Source of the DNA: Planctomycetaceae bacterium
Lineage (GTDB): Bacteria > Planctomycetota > Planctomycetia > Planctomycetales > Planctomycetaceae
Direction of reading: 5' to 3'
DNA: 64,000 nucleotides
NCBI GenBank assembly: GCA_029259845.1
Contig: JAJDEI010000083.1
Coordinates: forward strand, 1-64,000
The first letter of the stretch is position 1. Each line of letters opens with the position of its first letter. The position numbers were made by a program, and so were the translations under genes. The notes under the pieces were generated by a model. The model saw only the letters and a program-made list of their open reading frames with translations. It was not told the origin of the DNA and made no database searches. Shown in pieces: positions 36,088 to 44,419 of this stretch.

Positions 36088-36425
36088 TCACGCCTCCGTT
36101 GTCAGAAGCCGGTCCGAGTTAACGAGGAGGCCGATTCAATCACGCCCCAGGTACCGATCGAGCCTCGATCCCGGTGCAGTCGCGCCGGTGCCTCCGTTCG
36201 ATGGTGGTGGTTGTTCGTTTCGTGGTGCTCTCTCTTATCCGGGTGGCTGGGGCGCTGTTGAGGCGACGGAAAGGTGTCCGCAGACCGAACATTGGGGCCG
36301 TGACGCGGTTCGTTCACCGTCCACAGTCCCAGAGTTCCGCGCGGCCGGCCAATCATCGATTTCAGATCACCCCAGCCACCCTCCCCATTGAGCAGATGTA
36401 ACTCTACTGCACCGACCGGACTCGC
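36088..36425. other. Intergenic region with MITE-like element
   Basis: Most of this gap is the 141-bp element at 36241-36381. The remainder shows no gene; the promoter of the TauE/SafE gene is expected at its left side and the 3' end of the mmsA gene lies at its right edge. Confidence 0.55.
36241..36381. mobile_element. MITE-like element, 141 bp, copy 2
   Basis: GGGTGGCTGGGG...CCCCAGCCACCC terminal inverted repeats. Aligns end to end, without large gaps, with the reverse complement of 19084-19224 at roughly 85% identity by eye. No open frame of transposase type is inside, so mobilisation in trans or duplication by another mechanism is inferred. Confidence 0.85.
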
Positions 36426-37928
36426 TCATCCCTTCCAGACGGGGTCGTGATGGCTGTCACCTGACGGTTTGAACCACCGCGTCAGGGTGACTTTTTGCCG
36501 CGTGTAGAACTGGATGCCCTCTTGCCCCTGTACATGCAGGTCGCCGAAAAAGGACCGGTTCCATCCGGTGAACGGGAACCAGGCCATCGGTGCCGGCACG
36601 CCGACATTGATCCCGACCATGCCGGCATTGAAGTGTTCGCGAAACTGACGGGCCGCATATCCGTCGCGCGTAAAGATGGACGCCCCATTGCCGTATTCGC
36701 ATTGACGGCCAAACGCAAGCGCTTCCTCAAGTGTGCCGGCACGAATCACCGACAGCACCGGGCCGAAGATCTCGTCGCGAGCCACTTGCATCTCCGGGCG
36801 CACCCGGTCCACAACGCTCGGACCCAGAAAAAATCCGTCCCCGGGGAACTCCCGTCGCCCGTCCAACGCGATCACCGCCCCTTCGCTGTCCGCCATGTCG
36901 AGAGACCGGGCGACACGCTCGACATGCGCGGGGCGAATCAGAGGCCCCATGTCGGCATCCCCGTGTTGATCCGTCGGCCCAACAGTCATGGATTCCGCAT
37001 GAGCCGAGAGCGCCTCAACGAGGGAATCCGCAACCGGCCCTACCGGAACGGCGACACTGGTCGCCATGCATCTTTGTCCGCCGCAACCAAACGACGAGGC
37101 GGCCAGCGCCTGTACCGCGAGGTCCTCGTCGGCATCCGGCATGATGATGAAATGATTCTTTGCTCCCCCCGCCGCTTGAACGCGTTTTCCGGCAAGCGTT
37201 CCCCGCTCGTGGACCGCCTTCGCGACGGGTGTCGATCCGACGAATGAGATGGCGGCAACGTCGGGGTGATCGATCAGGGCCTCAACACACGGCCGTCCTC
37301 CGTGGACCACGTTGAAGACACCCGGCGGACAATCGGCTTCCAACAAAAGCTCACCCAAACGCATGACGGCGAGCGGAACCTTTTCGGACGGTTTGAGCAC
37401 AAATGTGTTGCCGCAGACGAGAGCGATGGGGTACATCCACATCGGAACCATCGCGGGAAAGTTGTACGGCGTGATCCCCACGCAAACGCCGACCGGGTGC
37501 CGCATCACATCGGCATCAACGTCCGACGCAATGTCGGCGATTGTGCGGCCCATGAACAGGCTCGGGATTCCGCACGCAAACTCGACGACTTCGATGCCGC
37601 GCCGCACCTCCGCGCGGGACTCCGCGAGGGTCTTGCCATGCTCGCGCGTAACCAATCGGGCCAGCGCGTCGAAGTTTTGTTCCAGCAACTCGCGGTAGCG
37701 GAACATGACACGCGCCCGATCGACGACCGGCGTGCGACTCCATTGCGGCAACGCTTTGGCGGCGGCACTCACGGCTGCCGCTGCGTCTGCTGCGGCCCCC
37801 AACGGAACCCGCGCGATGACCGCTCCGGTCGACGGGTTGAACACGTCGTCATACTCATCGGCCTCGGACGATTGCAGCCGCCCGCCGATGATGATTCTTA
37901 CGTCAACGATGGAACCTGGTTTCGTCAT
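36426..37928 (-). CDS. mmsA: Methylmalonate-semialdehyde dehydrogenase (CoA-acylating)
   Basis: 500 aa, the family length. Oxidises methylmalonate or malonate semialdehyde to propionyl-CoA or acetyl-CoA with NAD+ and CoA, in valine, thymine and inositol catabolism. Signatures: GVCVGITPYNFPAMVPMWMY, NTFVLKPSEKVPL, ISFVGSTPVAK, GGAKNHFIIMPDAD and the catalytic Cys in FGCGGQRCMA, followed by GFFLGPSVVDRV and GMVGINVGVPAPMAWFPFTGWN. The upstream gene (6-bp gap) encodes an iron alcohol dehydrogenase of the hydroxyacid-oxoacid transhydrogenase type, so the pair could convert a hydroxy-acid to its semialdehyde and then to an acyl-CoA. Confidence 0.92.
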   Translation of the reverse strand: MTKPGSIVDVRIIIGGRLQSSEADEYDDVFNPSTGAVIARVPLGAAADAAAAVSAAAKALPQWSRTPVVDRARVMFRYRELLEQNFDALARLVTREHGKTLAESRAEVRRGIEVVEFACGIPSLFMGRTIADIASDVDADVMRHPVGVCVGITPYNFPAMVPMWMYPIALVCGNTFVLKPSEKVPLAVMRLGELLLEADCPPGVFNVVHGGRPCVEALIDHPDVAAISFVGSTPVAKAVHERGTLAGKRVQAAGGAKNHFIIMPDADEDLAVQALAASSFGCGGQRCMATSVAVPVGPVADSLVEALSAHAESMTVGPTDQHGDADMGPLIRPAHVERVARSLDMADSEGAVIALDGRREFPGDGFFLGPSVVDRVRPEMQVARDEIFGPVLSVIRAGTLEEALAFGRQCEYGNGASIFTRDGYAARQFREHFNAGMVGINVGVPAPMAWFPFTGWNRSFFGDLHVQGQEGIQFYTRQKVTLTRWFKPSGDSHHDPVWKG

Positions 37929-37934
37929 CCTGGA

Positions 37935-39212
37935 TCACCAGATGGTCAGGGAGTCGCGGAACAATTCGGTGAGGTCCGCTTCGTCCGCCGGGCGCGGGGA
38001 CAACTTGGTCACGCGGTGTTGCGGCAGCGTCCCGGCGACCAAGGCGGGGATGTCGTCCTCCGTGTACCCCACCGCGCGAAGTCCGTTCGGCACCTCCAAT
38101 GATCGCATGAAATCGATCACGCGGTCCGCCAGGACGTTGCCCGCATGTTCGGCGGCAACATCTGTGACGTCTGCTCCGAGCGCCTGTGCGGCTCGCAGAT
38201 GCCTTGCGGGACATGACGGAGCGGTGAATCGCACGACCGCCGGCGTATTGAGAATGACCGAGATGCCATGCGGCACCATCGGGTGATCGACGTCGTACCC
38301 CGACGGCTGGAAATCGCGAACCATCCCGGCGACCGGATACGACATTCCGTGCGGCAAGTGGACACCCGCGTTGCCGAAACCGACCCCTGCAATCGCCGCC
38401 GCCAGTAACATGTTGCCACGGGCCTCATCGTCGGTTGTGTCGGCAACGGCCCGCGGCAGGTACTCCGCCATTAACTCCAGAGCGTGCAGTGCCCACAAGT
38501 CGCTGATCGGATTCGACCCCTGATAGGCAGGGCGATGCAGCGGTCCCGGCGGTTTGGGACGATCCGTATAGGGCATGGCGGTATAAGATTCGAGGGCATG
38601 GCTCAGCACGTCAAGTCCCGTTGAGGCGGCGACCGCTGCGGGGAGCGTTCGCGTGTTGTCCGGGTCGATGATGCCGAGCGTGGGCTTCAAGGACCGATGG
38701 GCGATCCCGGTTTTCGCTTTCCGCTCCACGTAATCGAAGATCGCCACGCCGGTCGTCTCGCTGCCCGTGCCGGCGGTCGTCGGGATGGCGATGAGCGGCT
38801 TCAGCGGGCCGGGAACCGGCTCTCCTTTCCCGATGGGAGCATTGACATAGTGGAAGAAGTCGGCCGGGTACGTTGCGTACAGATTGGCAGCCTTCGCTGT
38901 GTCGATCGCGCTGCCGCCTCCGACCGCAACGAACGAATCAAATCGTCCCTCGACGGCACATCGGGCGGCGGCCTGAAAACTGCCGTCCGTGGGCTCGACC
39001 TGGACATCCTCGAATACATCGAATGCGATCCCGTTCGACTTGAGTGACGCGATGACCGCCTCACCGGTGGGCAGCGTACGCAGCCGTGGATCGATGACGA
39101 GGAGCGTTCGATGGACTCCCATGTCCCGCAAGTCCATGCCGACTTCCGCTGTCGACCCGGCCCCGAAGCGAATGTTGGCGGCTGACATCTGGAAGATGGT
39201 GTCTGTTGGCAT
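37935..39212 (-). CDS. Iron-containing alcohol dehydrogenase, hydroxyacid-oxoacid transhydrogenase type
   Basis: 425 aa. Group III iron ADH fold with VAVGGGSAIDTAKAANLYA (nucleotide site) and metal ligands in GLDVLSHALESYTA and LPHGMSYPV plus VPHGISVIL. The sequence YQGSNPISDLWALHALELM and the overall length point to the ADHFE1/HOT subgroup, which transfers hydride from 4-hydroxybutyrate (or 3-hydroxy-acids) to 2-oxoglutarate, giving semialdehyde and 2-hydroxyglutarate. Co-transcription with mmsA (6-bp gap) suggests it supplies the semialdehyde, perhaps from 3-hydroxypropionate or 3-hydroxyisobutyrate. The substrate is an inference. Confidence 0.85.
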   Translation of the reverse strand: MPTDTIFQMSAANIRFGAGSTAEVGMDLRDMGVHRTLLVIDPRLRTLPTGEAVIASLKSNGIAFDVFEDVQVEPTDGSFQAAARCAVEGRFDSFVAVGGGSAIDTAKAANLYATYPADFFHYVNAPIGKGEPVPGPLKPLIAIPTTAGTGSETTGVAIFDYVERKAKTGIAHRSLKPTLGIIDPDNTRTLPAAVAASTGLDVLSHALESYTAMPYTDRPKPPGPLHRPAYQGSNPISDLWALHALELMAEYLPRAVADTTDDEARGNMLLAAAIAGVGFGNAGVHLPHGMSYPVAGMVRDFQPSGYDVDHPMVPHGISVILNTPAVVRFTAPSCPARHLRAAQALGADVTDVAAEHAGNVLADRVIDFMRSLEVPNGLRAVGYTEDDIPALVAGTLPQHRVTKLSPRPADEADLTELFRDSLTIW

Positions 39213-40059
39213 CAGTCACAAACCGTGGTTGGTACAAGATCCGTGGTTGGTACAAAGAGTGGGATCCCTTCGACACCGCGACGTTACACACGAGGCCCTC
39301 GCAGACACAAGTGACCGAGCCGCCTCTCGCTCGAGACATCCTTCTTGCCGGATCATTCACCAGTCGCTGACGGAGACGGGATCCGTCGCACACGCTCCGA
39401 GGCGGTGATTTTTCCCACCGCGCGGCCAAACACCCGGTGTCTCGAATCAGCAACGACGCGAATCACCTCAATTTGGCGGCTTACGTCCTCAACGATTCTC
39501 GACCCCATGAGACACCGGGTGTTTGGCCCGAAAAACTCACAAGCTCTCTGGGCTCTGATCCGGCACTTTGCGTGCAAAAAACGGGTGAGCGAGGGTCTGC
39601 AAATTCAGAGAAGTGCGGCAATCGCTGGTCGGCGCGGGAAAAGGCACTTCGGACGTGCAACGGTGGCGAGGCGCGCGGCAGGACGGGAGCGCCGGTGAGA
39701 TTGAACGGCGAAGAGCTTGTTGGCAGATTCCCTGGCCCGCAACGGCAGCCCGGTCTGCGGTTTCGGAAGATCATGACAGCCTCCGCGCGCCAGGGGAGGC
39801 CGGCAACGGCACTTTCATCCGTCATGCGGACGATCGATCGCCACGGGTGCCGATTTCGGCCCGCTCGATGGATGGCGCAAGCTGGCAAATACAGCGAAAG
39901 GATTGGTTTCGAGGCGAAAAGAGGCTGGAAATCCATTCACCCACCGTTGTACGATGGTCAACACTCGCCACAACCCCTTCTGTCTGCGGCGGCGGTCGGC
40001 GGTGTGTCCTGCTGGAAACGCCTGACGTTTGTCCTGAGACTCTCTCGCGGAAAAGAAAC
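39213..40059. other. Long intergenic region without a recognised gene
   Basis: Next to the transhydrogenase gene is a 15-bp direct repeat, CCGTGGTTGGTACAA, at 39223-39237 and 39241-39255, period 18. The palindrome at 39425-39527 is described separately. From 39530 to 40059 open frames exist on both strands but none shows a recognisable family, signal peptide or plausible composition. A stretch CACCCACCGTTGTACGATGG at 39939-39958 resembles the CACCCACCCTACG intergenic repeats elsewhere. Confidence 0.5.
39425..39527. repeat. Palindromic repeat, AAACACCCGGTGTCTC family, copy 2
   Basis: GCCAAACACCCGGTGTCTC (39425-39443) and GAGACACCGGGTGTTTGGC (39509-39527) are perfect 19-bp arms around a 65-nt loop. 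Related arms occur at 23041-23093. Confidence 0.8.
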
Positions 40060-41583
40060 ATGCAACTCCGATTCAACATCCTCTCGGTGGCGTTCTGCCT
40101 CGGGCTCCCGTCGTTGGCTTTCGGCCAGTTTCTCGAACTGGGAGACAAGGTTCCTGCCGGGACGAACACGGTTGTGGCCATGGACGTCGCCGCGCTGCAA
40201 GCAACGCCGCTTGCGAAGAAAGAAGGGTGGACCCAAAAGTTGGCACAGGCGTACGCCAGTCGGGCCGTTTTCCTTCCGCCGGAGGCCGACAAGTTGCTGC
40301 TCGCCAGCCAACTGAGCGCCAACCAGGATTTTGAAGAAGACTGGGAGGTGGCGGTCCTGACCCTCACGGAGCAGCTCTCGATGGACGCAATCGCCCGTGC
40401 TGAGGGCGGTTATGTCGACGAGATCGGTGGCAAGCAAGTCGTCTGGTCGCCCAGCGACGCCTACCTGGTCCCGATGGCCGAAAAAACTCTGGGGATCGTC
40501 TCTCCGGCCCATCGGCAGGAAGTGTCGCGGTGGATTGAACACGCCGCCCATCCTCATCCGGACAACCTCACTCCCTACCTGCAACGAGCCCTGAGCAAAG
40601 TGACCCCGGAGACGCAGATCGTGATGGCGATCGACCTGAAGGATGCCGCCTCGCCCCACCGCGTCGAAGACCGGTTGAAAGGCTCGGAAGTCCTCAAAAA
40701 ATCGAGCCTGTCGCTGGACCAGGTCGTCGCCCTCGTGCTTTCAATCCAGGGCGCGACCATCGAAGTCTCCGTCGGTGAAACAGCCCGGGCCAAGTCGAGG
40801 ATCGATTTCGCCAAGCCGGTCAACATGGCCGATGGCGTCGCCAAGCGGCTCGTGCACGAGGCGCTCAACCGGCTTGGCATTCAAATGACCGACATGGACA
40901 ACCATCAGTGCTCCGTGGTCGGAAAGTCGATCATCATGGAAGGAGATCTGTCGTCGGGCGGTTTGCGGCGGCTGTTCAGCCTGTTGGAAGTCCCCACGAC
41001 CAAATTCAGTGAGCTGAAGGAGGAATCCGCCGGGGAAAAGGCACCCTCGGCGGGTGATATGGCCGAAAACTCACAGGTCTATTTCAAGTCGGTCACGTCG
41101 CTGCTGGATGACCTGCGTGGCGACCGCAGCAAGCAGGACACCCGGGGCGGACAGGACGGCGTCTGGATGGAACGCTACGCCCGGAAAATTGACCGGCTGC
41201 CGATTCTGCACGTCGACGACGACCTGCTTGAGTTCGGCTCCAAATCGGCGGAGACACTCCGCATCATGGCCGGTGCACGGCGCGGAGCCGGGCTGAGCGC
41301 CGGCTCGCAAAAGGCCGCCCTCCGCACGAGCAGCGATGCCGGAGGCGGTGCGTATGGTGCGTACGGCGGCGGGTACCGCAACTATTCGTACGGCTATGGC
41401 GGAGCCGGCTACGGTTATGGAGGCGTCTCCGGCGCCACTTCGAATGAGAAGGACCGCAATCAGATCACAAGGCAGGAGCAGAACAAGGCCACCGGAACCA
41501 AGAATGAAGGGTGGCGGCTGATCGAGGACGCGACCGCTGCCATCCGCCGCGAGATGACCAAGCAATACGGCGTGGAATTCTAA
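40060..41583 (+). CDS. Secreted protein of unknown function with a Gly/Tyr-rich segment
   Basis: 507 aa from ATG 40060, whose product starts with a clear signal peptide (MQLRFNILSVAFCLGLPSLAFG). The body (residues ~25-420) is mixed alpha/beta without a recognised domain; VVAMDVAALQATPLA and IVMAIDLKDAASPH suggest two repeats of a similar fold. Residues ~426-457 form a Gly/Tyr-rich tract (GGGAYGAYGGGYRNYSYGY). The C-terminal end (WRLIEDATAAIRREMTKQYG) is helical. This looks like a planctomycete-specific exported protein. No function is claimed. Confidence 0.75.
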   Translation: MQLRFNILSVAFCLGLPSLAFGQFLELGDKVPAGTNTVVAMDVAALQATPLAKKEGWTQKLAQAYASRAVFLPPEADKLLLASQLSANQDFEEDWEVAVLTLTEQLSMDAIARAEGGYVDEIGGKQVVWSPSDAYLVPMAEKTLGIVSPAHRQEVSRWIEHAAHPHPDNLTPYLQRALSKVTPETQIVMAIDLKDAASPHRVEDRLKGSEVLKKSSLSLDQVVALVLSIQGATIEVSVGETARAKSRIDFAKPVNMADGVAKRLVHEALNRLGIQMTDMDNHQCSVVGKSIIMEGDLSSGGLRRLFSLLEVPTTKFSELKEESAGEKAPSAGDMAENSQVYFKSVTSLLDDLRGDRSKQDTRGGQDGVWMERYARKIDRLPILHVDDDLLEFGSKSAETLRIMAGARRGAGLSAGSQKAALRTSSDAGGGAYGAYGGGYRNYSYGYGGAGYGYGGVSGATSNEKDRNQITRQEQNKATGTKNEGWRLIEDATAAIRREMTKQYGVEF

Positions 41584-41629
41584 GCACGACCGGTTGTTGG
41601 TCAGACCACCCGGTCAATGCTCCGGTTCG

Positions 41630-42784
41630 TCAGTGCTTGTGCCCACCCTCGCGGATCCGCTGGGTCGGCGCGAAGATCGACTTTTCGTAACGGCCGGCGA
41701 GCTTCTCCAGTTGGTCGCTCAGGTCCCAGTGGGAGATCTGCCGGCCGATGCTCATTGGGCCGACCGGATTGCCGGTCGAATTGATCATTGCCAGATCGAC
41801 CTCCGCGACCGAACAGACACCCTGATCGACGAGCTTGGTTGCCTCGTTGATCTGCACGAAGATCGCCAGCAGGGGGCTGAAGCGTTTGGTCGCTTTCGAC
41901 AGGCCGATCTGCGGACGGCCGTTGGACCAGTCGTAGTACCCCCGTCCTGATTTCTTGCCGAGATGCCCCTGCTCGAGCATTCGCATCACGTGGGGTGCCG
42001 GTGTGTAGTCTGCGTGCAACTGGTCGGCGAAATACTTTCCCACATTGACCGCCACGTCGATGCCGATGTAGTCCGTCAGCTCGCACGGTCCCATCGGCAT
42101 GCCGACCGCCATCAGGAAGGCGTCGAGTGCTTCGGGCTCGATTTCCCCCCGCTCGACGATCGACTGGAACAGCACCGTCGGTGCCGCATTCACCCGGTTG
42201 GCGATGAAGCCGGGCGTGTCCCGGCGGACCAGCACGGGCACTTTGCCGATCTTCTTCCCGAACGCATACCCGGTCTCGATCGTCTCATCGGATGTCTCCT
42301 GCGAGCGGATGACTTCGACCAGCTTCATCAGCACGGCCGGATTGAAAAAATGCAGGCCGAGCACCTGTCCGGGGCGTCCGGTGCAGGCGCCGATCTCGGT
42401 GATGCTCATGGTCGACGTATTCGACGCCAACAGGGCGTGCGGCGGCGCGAGTTCGTCCACTTGCGTGAACAGGGCCTTCTTGAGGTCCAGCACCTCGGGG
42501 ATCGCCTCAATGACGAGGTCCGCGTCCCCCACCGCCTCCGCCAGGTCGGTCGTTGTTTTCAGCAATCCGGAGCGAATCTGTTCGACCCCCTCAGCCGGGA
42601 CTTTGCCTTTCTCGGCCAGTTTTTCAAGACTGGCCATGATGCGGCCCGCCCCTCTTTCAACCGCCTCGGTATTGATGTCGTACAGCGACACAGGATACCC
42701 GGCGAGCAGGACGACTTCCGCAATGCCGTGCCCCATGTCCCCCGCACCAACGACGGCCACGGACTTGATTTGATCGAGACTCAT
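41630..42784 (-). CDS. 3-hydroxyacyl-CoA dehydrogenase
   Basis: 384 aa from ATG 42784, preceded by AGAGG. NAD-dependent oxidation of 3-hydroxyacyl-CoA in beta-oxidation or butanoate-type pathways. N-terminal Rossmann motif VAVVGAGDMGHGIAEVV (~8-24), EAIPEVLDLKKALF, catalytic region SNTSTMSITEIGACTGRPGQVLGLHFFNP (His) and PGFIANRV, then the 3HCDH C-terminal domain (GPCELTDYIGIDVAVNVGKYF, RGYYDW), followed by a partial second C-terminal repeat (VDLAMINSTGNPVGPMSI). Length is larger than the ~290 aa of a minimal Hbd/PaaH because of the duplicated C-terminal unit. It stands alone, though a short ORF precedes it by 55 bp. Confidence 0.9.
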   Translation of the reverse strand: MSLDQIKSVAVVGAGDMGHGIAEVVLLAGYPVSLYDINTEAVERGAGRIMASLEKLAEKGKVPAEGVEQIRSGLLKTTTDLAEAVGDADLVIEAIPEVLDLKKALFTQVDELAPPHALLASNTSTMSITEIGACTGRPGQVLGLHFFNPAVLMKLVEVIRSQETSDETIETGYAFGKKIGKVPVLVRRDTPGFIANRVNAAPTVLFQSIVERGEIEPEALDAFLMAVGMPMGPCELTDYIGIDVAVNVGKYFADQLHADYTPAPHVMRMLEQGHLGKKSGRGYYDWSNGRPQIGLSKATKRFSPLLAIFVQINEATKLVDQGVCSVAEVDLAMINSTGNPVGPMSIGRQISHWDLSDQLEKLAGRYEKSIFAPTQRIREGGHKH

Positions 42785-43128
42785 ATGTCGTTTCCTCTCG
42801 GATGATGTTTGGTCTGGCGTTTCCTCGCCTCCCGGCTGCTTAACCCTCGTTCCCAAGCTCCGGCTTGGGAACGAGGGTTAAGCAGCGATGCAAATTCTGC
42901 TGAGCTTCGGCGAGTTGGTCCCCCGTTAATCGACGGACTCGGCCAGATTGTTCTGCCACGTTCATGTCGTCTTCCTCCTCATGTCGCCGGTGCCATGCTC
43001 ACATCGCGAAGCAGGGTGAGCATGATTTGACGGTGATTCCGTATTCGGCATGCTTGCCCTGCTCGCGCGATGCAAGCATGGCACCCCAACTTGCCACATT
43101 GGCAATGCCACCCCGCCAAAAGTCGAGG
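42785..43128. other. Intergenic region with short ORF and TTGGGAACG palindrome
   Basis: Holds CGTTCCCAAGCTCCGGCTTGGGAACG (about 42848-42873), flanked by TTAACCCTC/GAGGGTTAA so that the extended arms are nearly perfect. It also holds the short ORF at 42840-42965 and duplicated CATGCTCACATCGCG/GCATGCTTGCC... sequence near 42993-43090. No other gene is seen. Confidence 0.55.
42840..42965 (-). CDS. Small ORF (41 aa) with strong ribosome site, truncated by a repeat
   Basis: ATG 42965 follows GAGGAGGAAGACGAC, a strong Shine-Dalgarno at good spacing. The product begins MNVAEQSGRVRRLTGDQLAE and ends LTLVPKPELGNEG; the last ~14 codons are the TTCCCAAGC/GCTTGGGAA palindrome, whose TTAACCCTC edge supplies the stop codon. 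It looks like the N-terminus of a former gene cut off by a repeat, or a small protein that has acquired a repeat tail. It lies 55 bp upstream of the 3-hydroxyacyl-CoA dehydrogenase gene on the same strand. No family recognised. Confidence 0.4.
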   Translation of the reverse strand: MNVAEQSGRVRRLTGDQLAEAQQNLHRCLTLVPKPELGNEG

Positions 43129-44196
43129 TTAGAGTTCTGTGTGAAGTGGGAGGAGGCTTGCGAGCAAGTACGGCTTTTCACCGCACTGGCACTCGTAACC
43201 GTAGTAGCTGTTGGGACGTGCGGGCTGCATTCGCTCATGGCATTTGGGACAGCTGACCCAAACGTCCAACTTGTAGAATTCGCTCCGGGATAGCGTTGAA
43301 ATCTCATGACATTTCGTGCAGCATGCGTGGACGACACCACTTTTTCGTGATTTCTGGACGAGCAGAGTCGGTTTGTTACAGCAAGAAGACCCTGGCCCTT
43401 GCACTCGAATCTGGGCAAGGGGCACATGATCGTTTCCGTCACGCTGCACCCCGAGTCTCTCGTCCGCCAGAACCCCCCGATCGATGAACGCCCTTACGTT
43501 CTCGGGGGGTGTTGCTTCGGCCGCTTTGAGCTTCCACTCGGCAATCTGACGCTGATATGCCTGTGCGTCAAGCACCCGTTCTTCGGACTCGAAAATCGCT
43601 TCCAACTCGTGGCTGTGTGCCTCGGTCCACGCTTTCTCGGCTGCTCGTTGTAGCTCAACTCTTGACTCTTCCAACGTCGAAATGATGCCGTCGCGAAGCT
43701 CAAGATTCATCCTCAGGGCCGCCGCCAACTGACGTTGCTCATCGAGGGCCTCTCGCAGCTCATTCGTAACTTGGATCGGGTCGGGTGGCGTCAGAAAATC
43801 CGTATTCGGAAGCTCTGTCCCGTCGATGACTCTGTGAAACCAAATCGCCAGCCGCTGTGCGGTCGCAAGGGCATGTAGCGATTGTCGTCCATCTCCCTTG
43901 TCCTCGTGGGCAGCCTCGTTGCCCCAATACCGAAGCACATCCAGCATCCTATTGACGCCTGAGGGGACCAGATCAGTATCACGAAGCCGCTGAAGTCGTT
44001 CCACCTGCTTTAATTCGCTCCCGTCAATTCCGTTCCGGGCTAGGATGTCGTTCGACATCCACTCTCCGAACAGTCTTAGCTTTCCGAGGCATGCCGGTGG
44101 GTCGTTCAAGACAAGACGTTCGGCACTCGCTGCAATCTCACCGAGTTTCGGCGAGTGTGACTCAAGGAACGAGAAATTCGGCGATTCTGAGAGCAT
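43129..44196 (-). CDS. DUF4145-like, coiled-coil and zinc-ribbon protein
   Basis: 355 aa. The start at 44196 is chosen because AAGGAG lies six bases before it; an ATG at 44202 directly abuts that site. Residues ~1-130 resemble the DUF4145-type domain found at the N-terminus of type I restriction HsdR proteins (AASAERLVLNDPPACLGKLRLFGEWM, VLRYWGNEAAHED). A long helical coiled coil (~140-230) follows. The C-terminus has cysteine pairs in SSCCNK, ACCTKCHE, VSCPKCHERM and YECQCGEKP, likely two zinc ribbons. No restriction or methylase genes are adjacent. A nucleic-acid-linked or defence role is an inference; function unknown. Confidence 0.65.
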   Translation of the reverse strand: MLSESPNFSFLESHSPKLGEIAASAERLVLNDPPACLGKLRLFGEWMSNDILARNGIDGSELKQVERLQRLRDTDLVPSGVNRMLDVLRYWGNEAAHEDKGDGRQSLHALATAQRLAIWFHRVIDGTELPNTDFLTPPDPIQVTNELREALDEQRQLAAALRMNLELRDGIISTLEESRVELQRAAEKAWTEAHSHELEAIFESEERVLDAQAYQRQIAEWKLKAAEATPPENVRAFIDRGVLADERLGVQRDGNDHVPLAQIRVQGPGSSCCNKPTLLVQKSRKSGVVHACCTKCHEISTLSRSEFYKLDVWVSCPKCHERMQPARPNSYYGYECQCGEKPYLLASLLPLHTEL

Positions 44197-44280
44197 GTTC
44201 ATCTCCTTGGCGAGTCAGCGGCGTTTCCGCTTGTTTCCCATTCGCTTTGGCGTGGTTGCGTTCGATAGCCAGGTAGTTCA

Positions 44281-44413
44281 GGCTCCCACGGGTGGCCCAG
44301 ATAGCTTGCAATCTGGGTGCCGGAGGCATGGGAGATTATGGTTTGGTGATCGATGCTTTCTGATCAGCCTTGCATCGCTGCACGACCGCGGTTGCGGGCA
44401 ACCGAGGACACCC
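44281..44413. repeat. Intergenic palindrome next to the DUF4145-like gene
   Basis: GGCTCCCACGGGTGGCCCAG (44282-44301) is followed by AGCTTGCAATCTGGGTGCC and, further on, GGACACCCACGGTGTC, the form of a common intergenic repeat. A 17-bp segment (ATCGCTGCACGACCGCG, near 44384-44400) recurs at about 44818-44834 in the DUF433 gene. Confidence 0.5.
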
Positions 44414-44419
44414 ACGGTG

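Noticed and set aside
39437-40059. Open frames upstream of the secreted Gly/Tyr-rich protein
   Set aside because: No family, ribosome site or sensible composition; the signal peptide begins at 40060.
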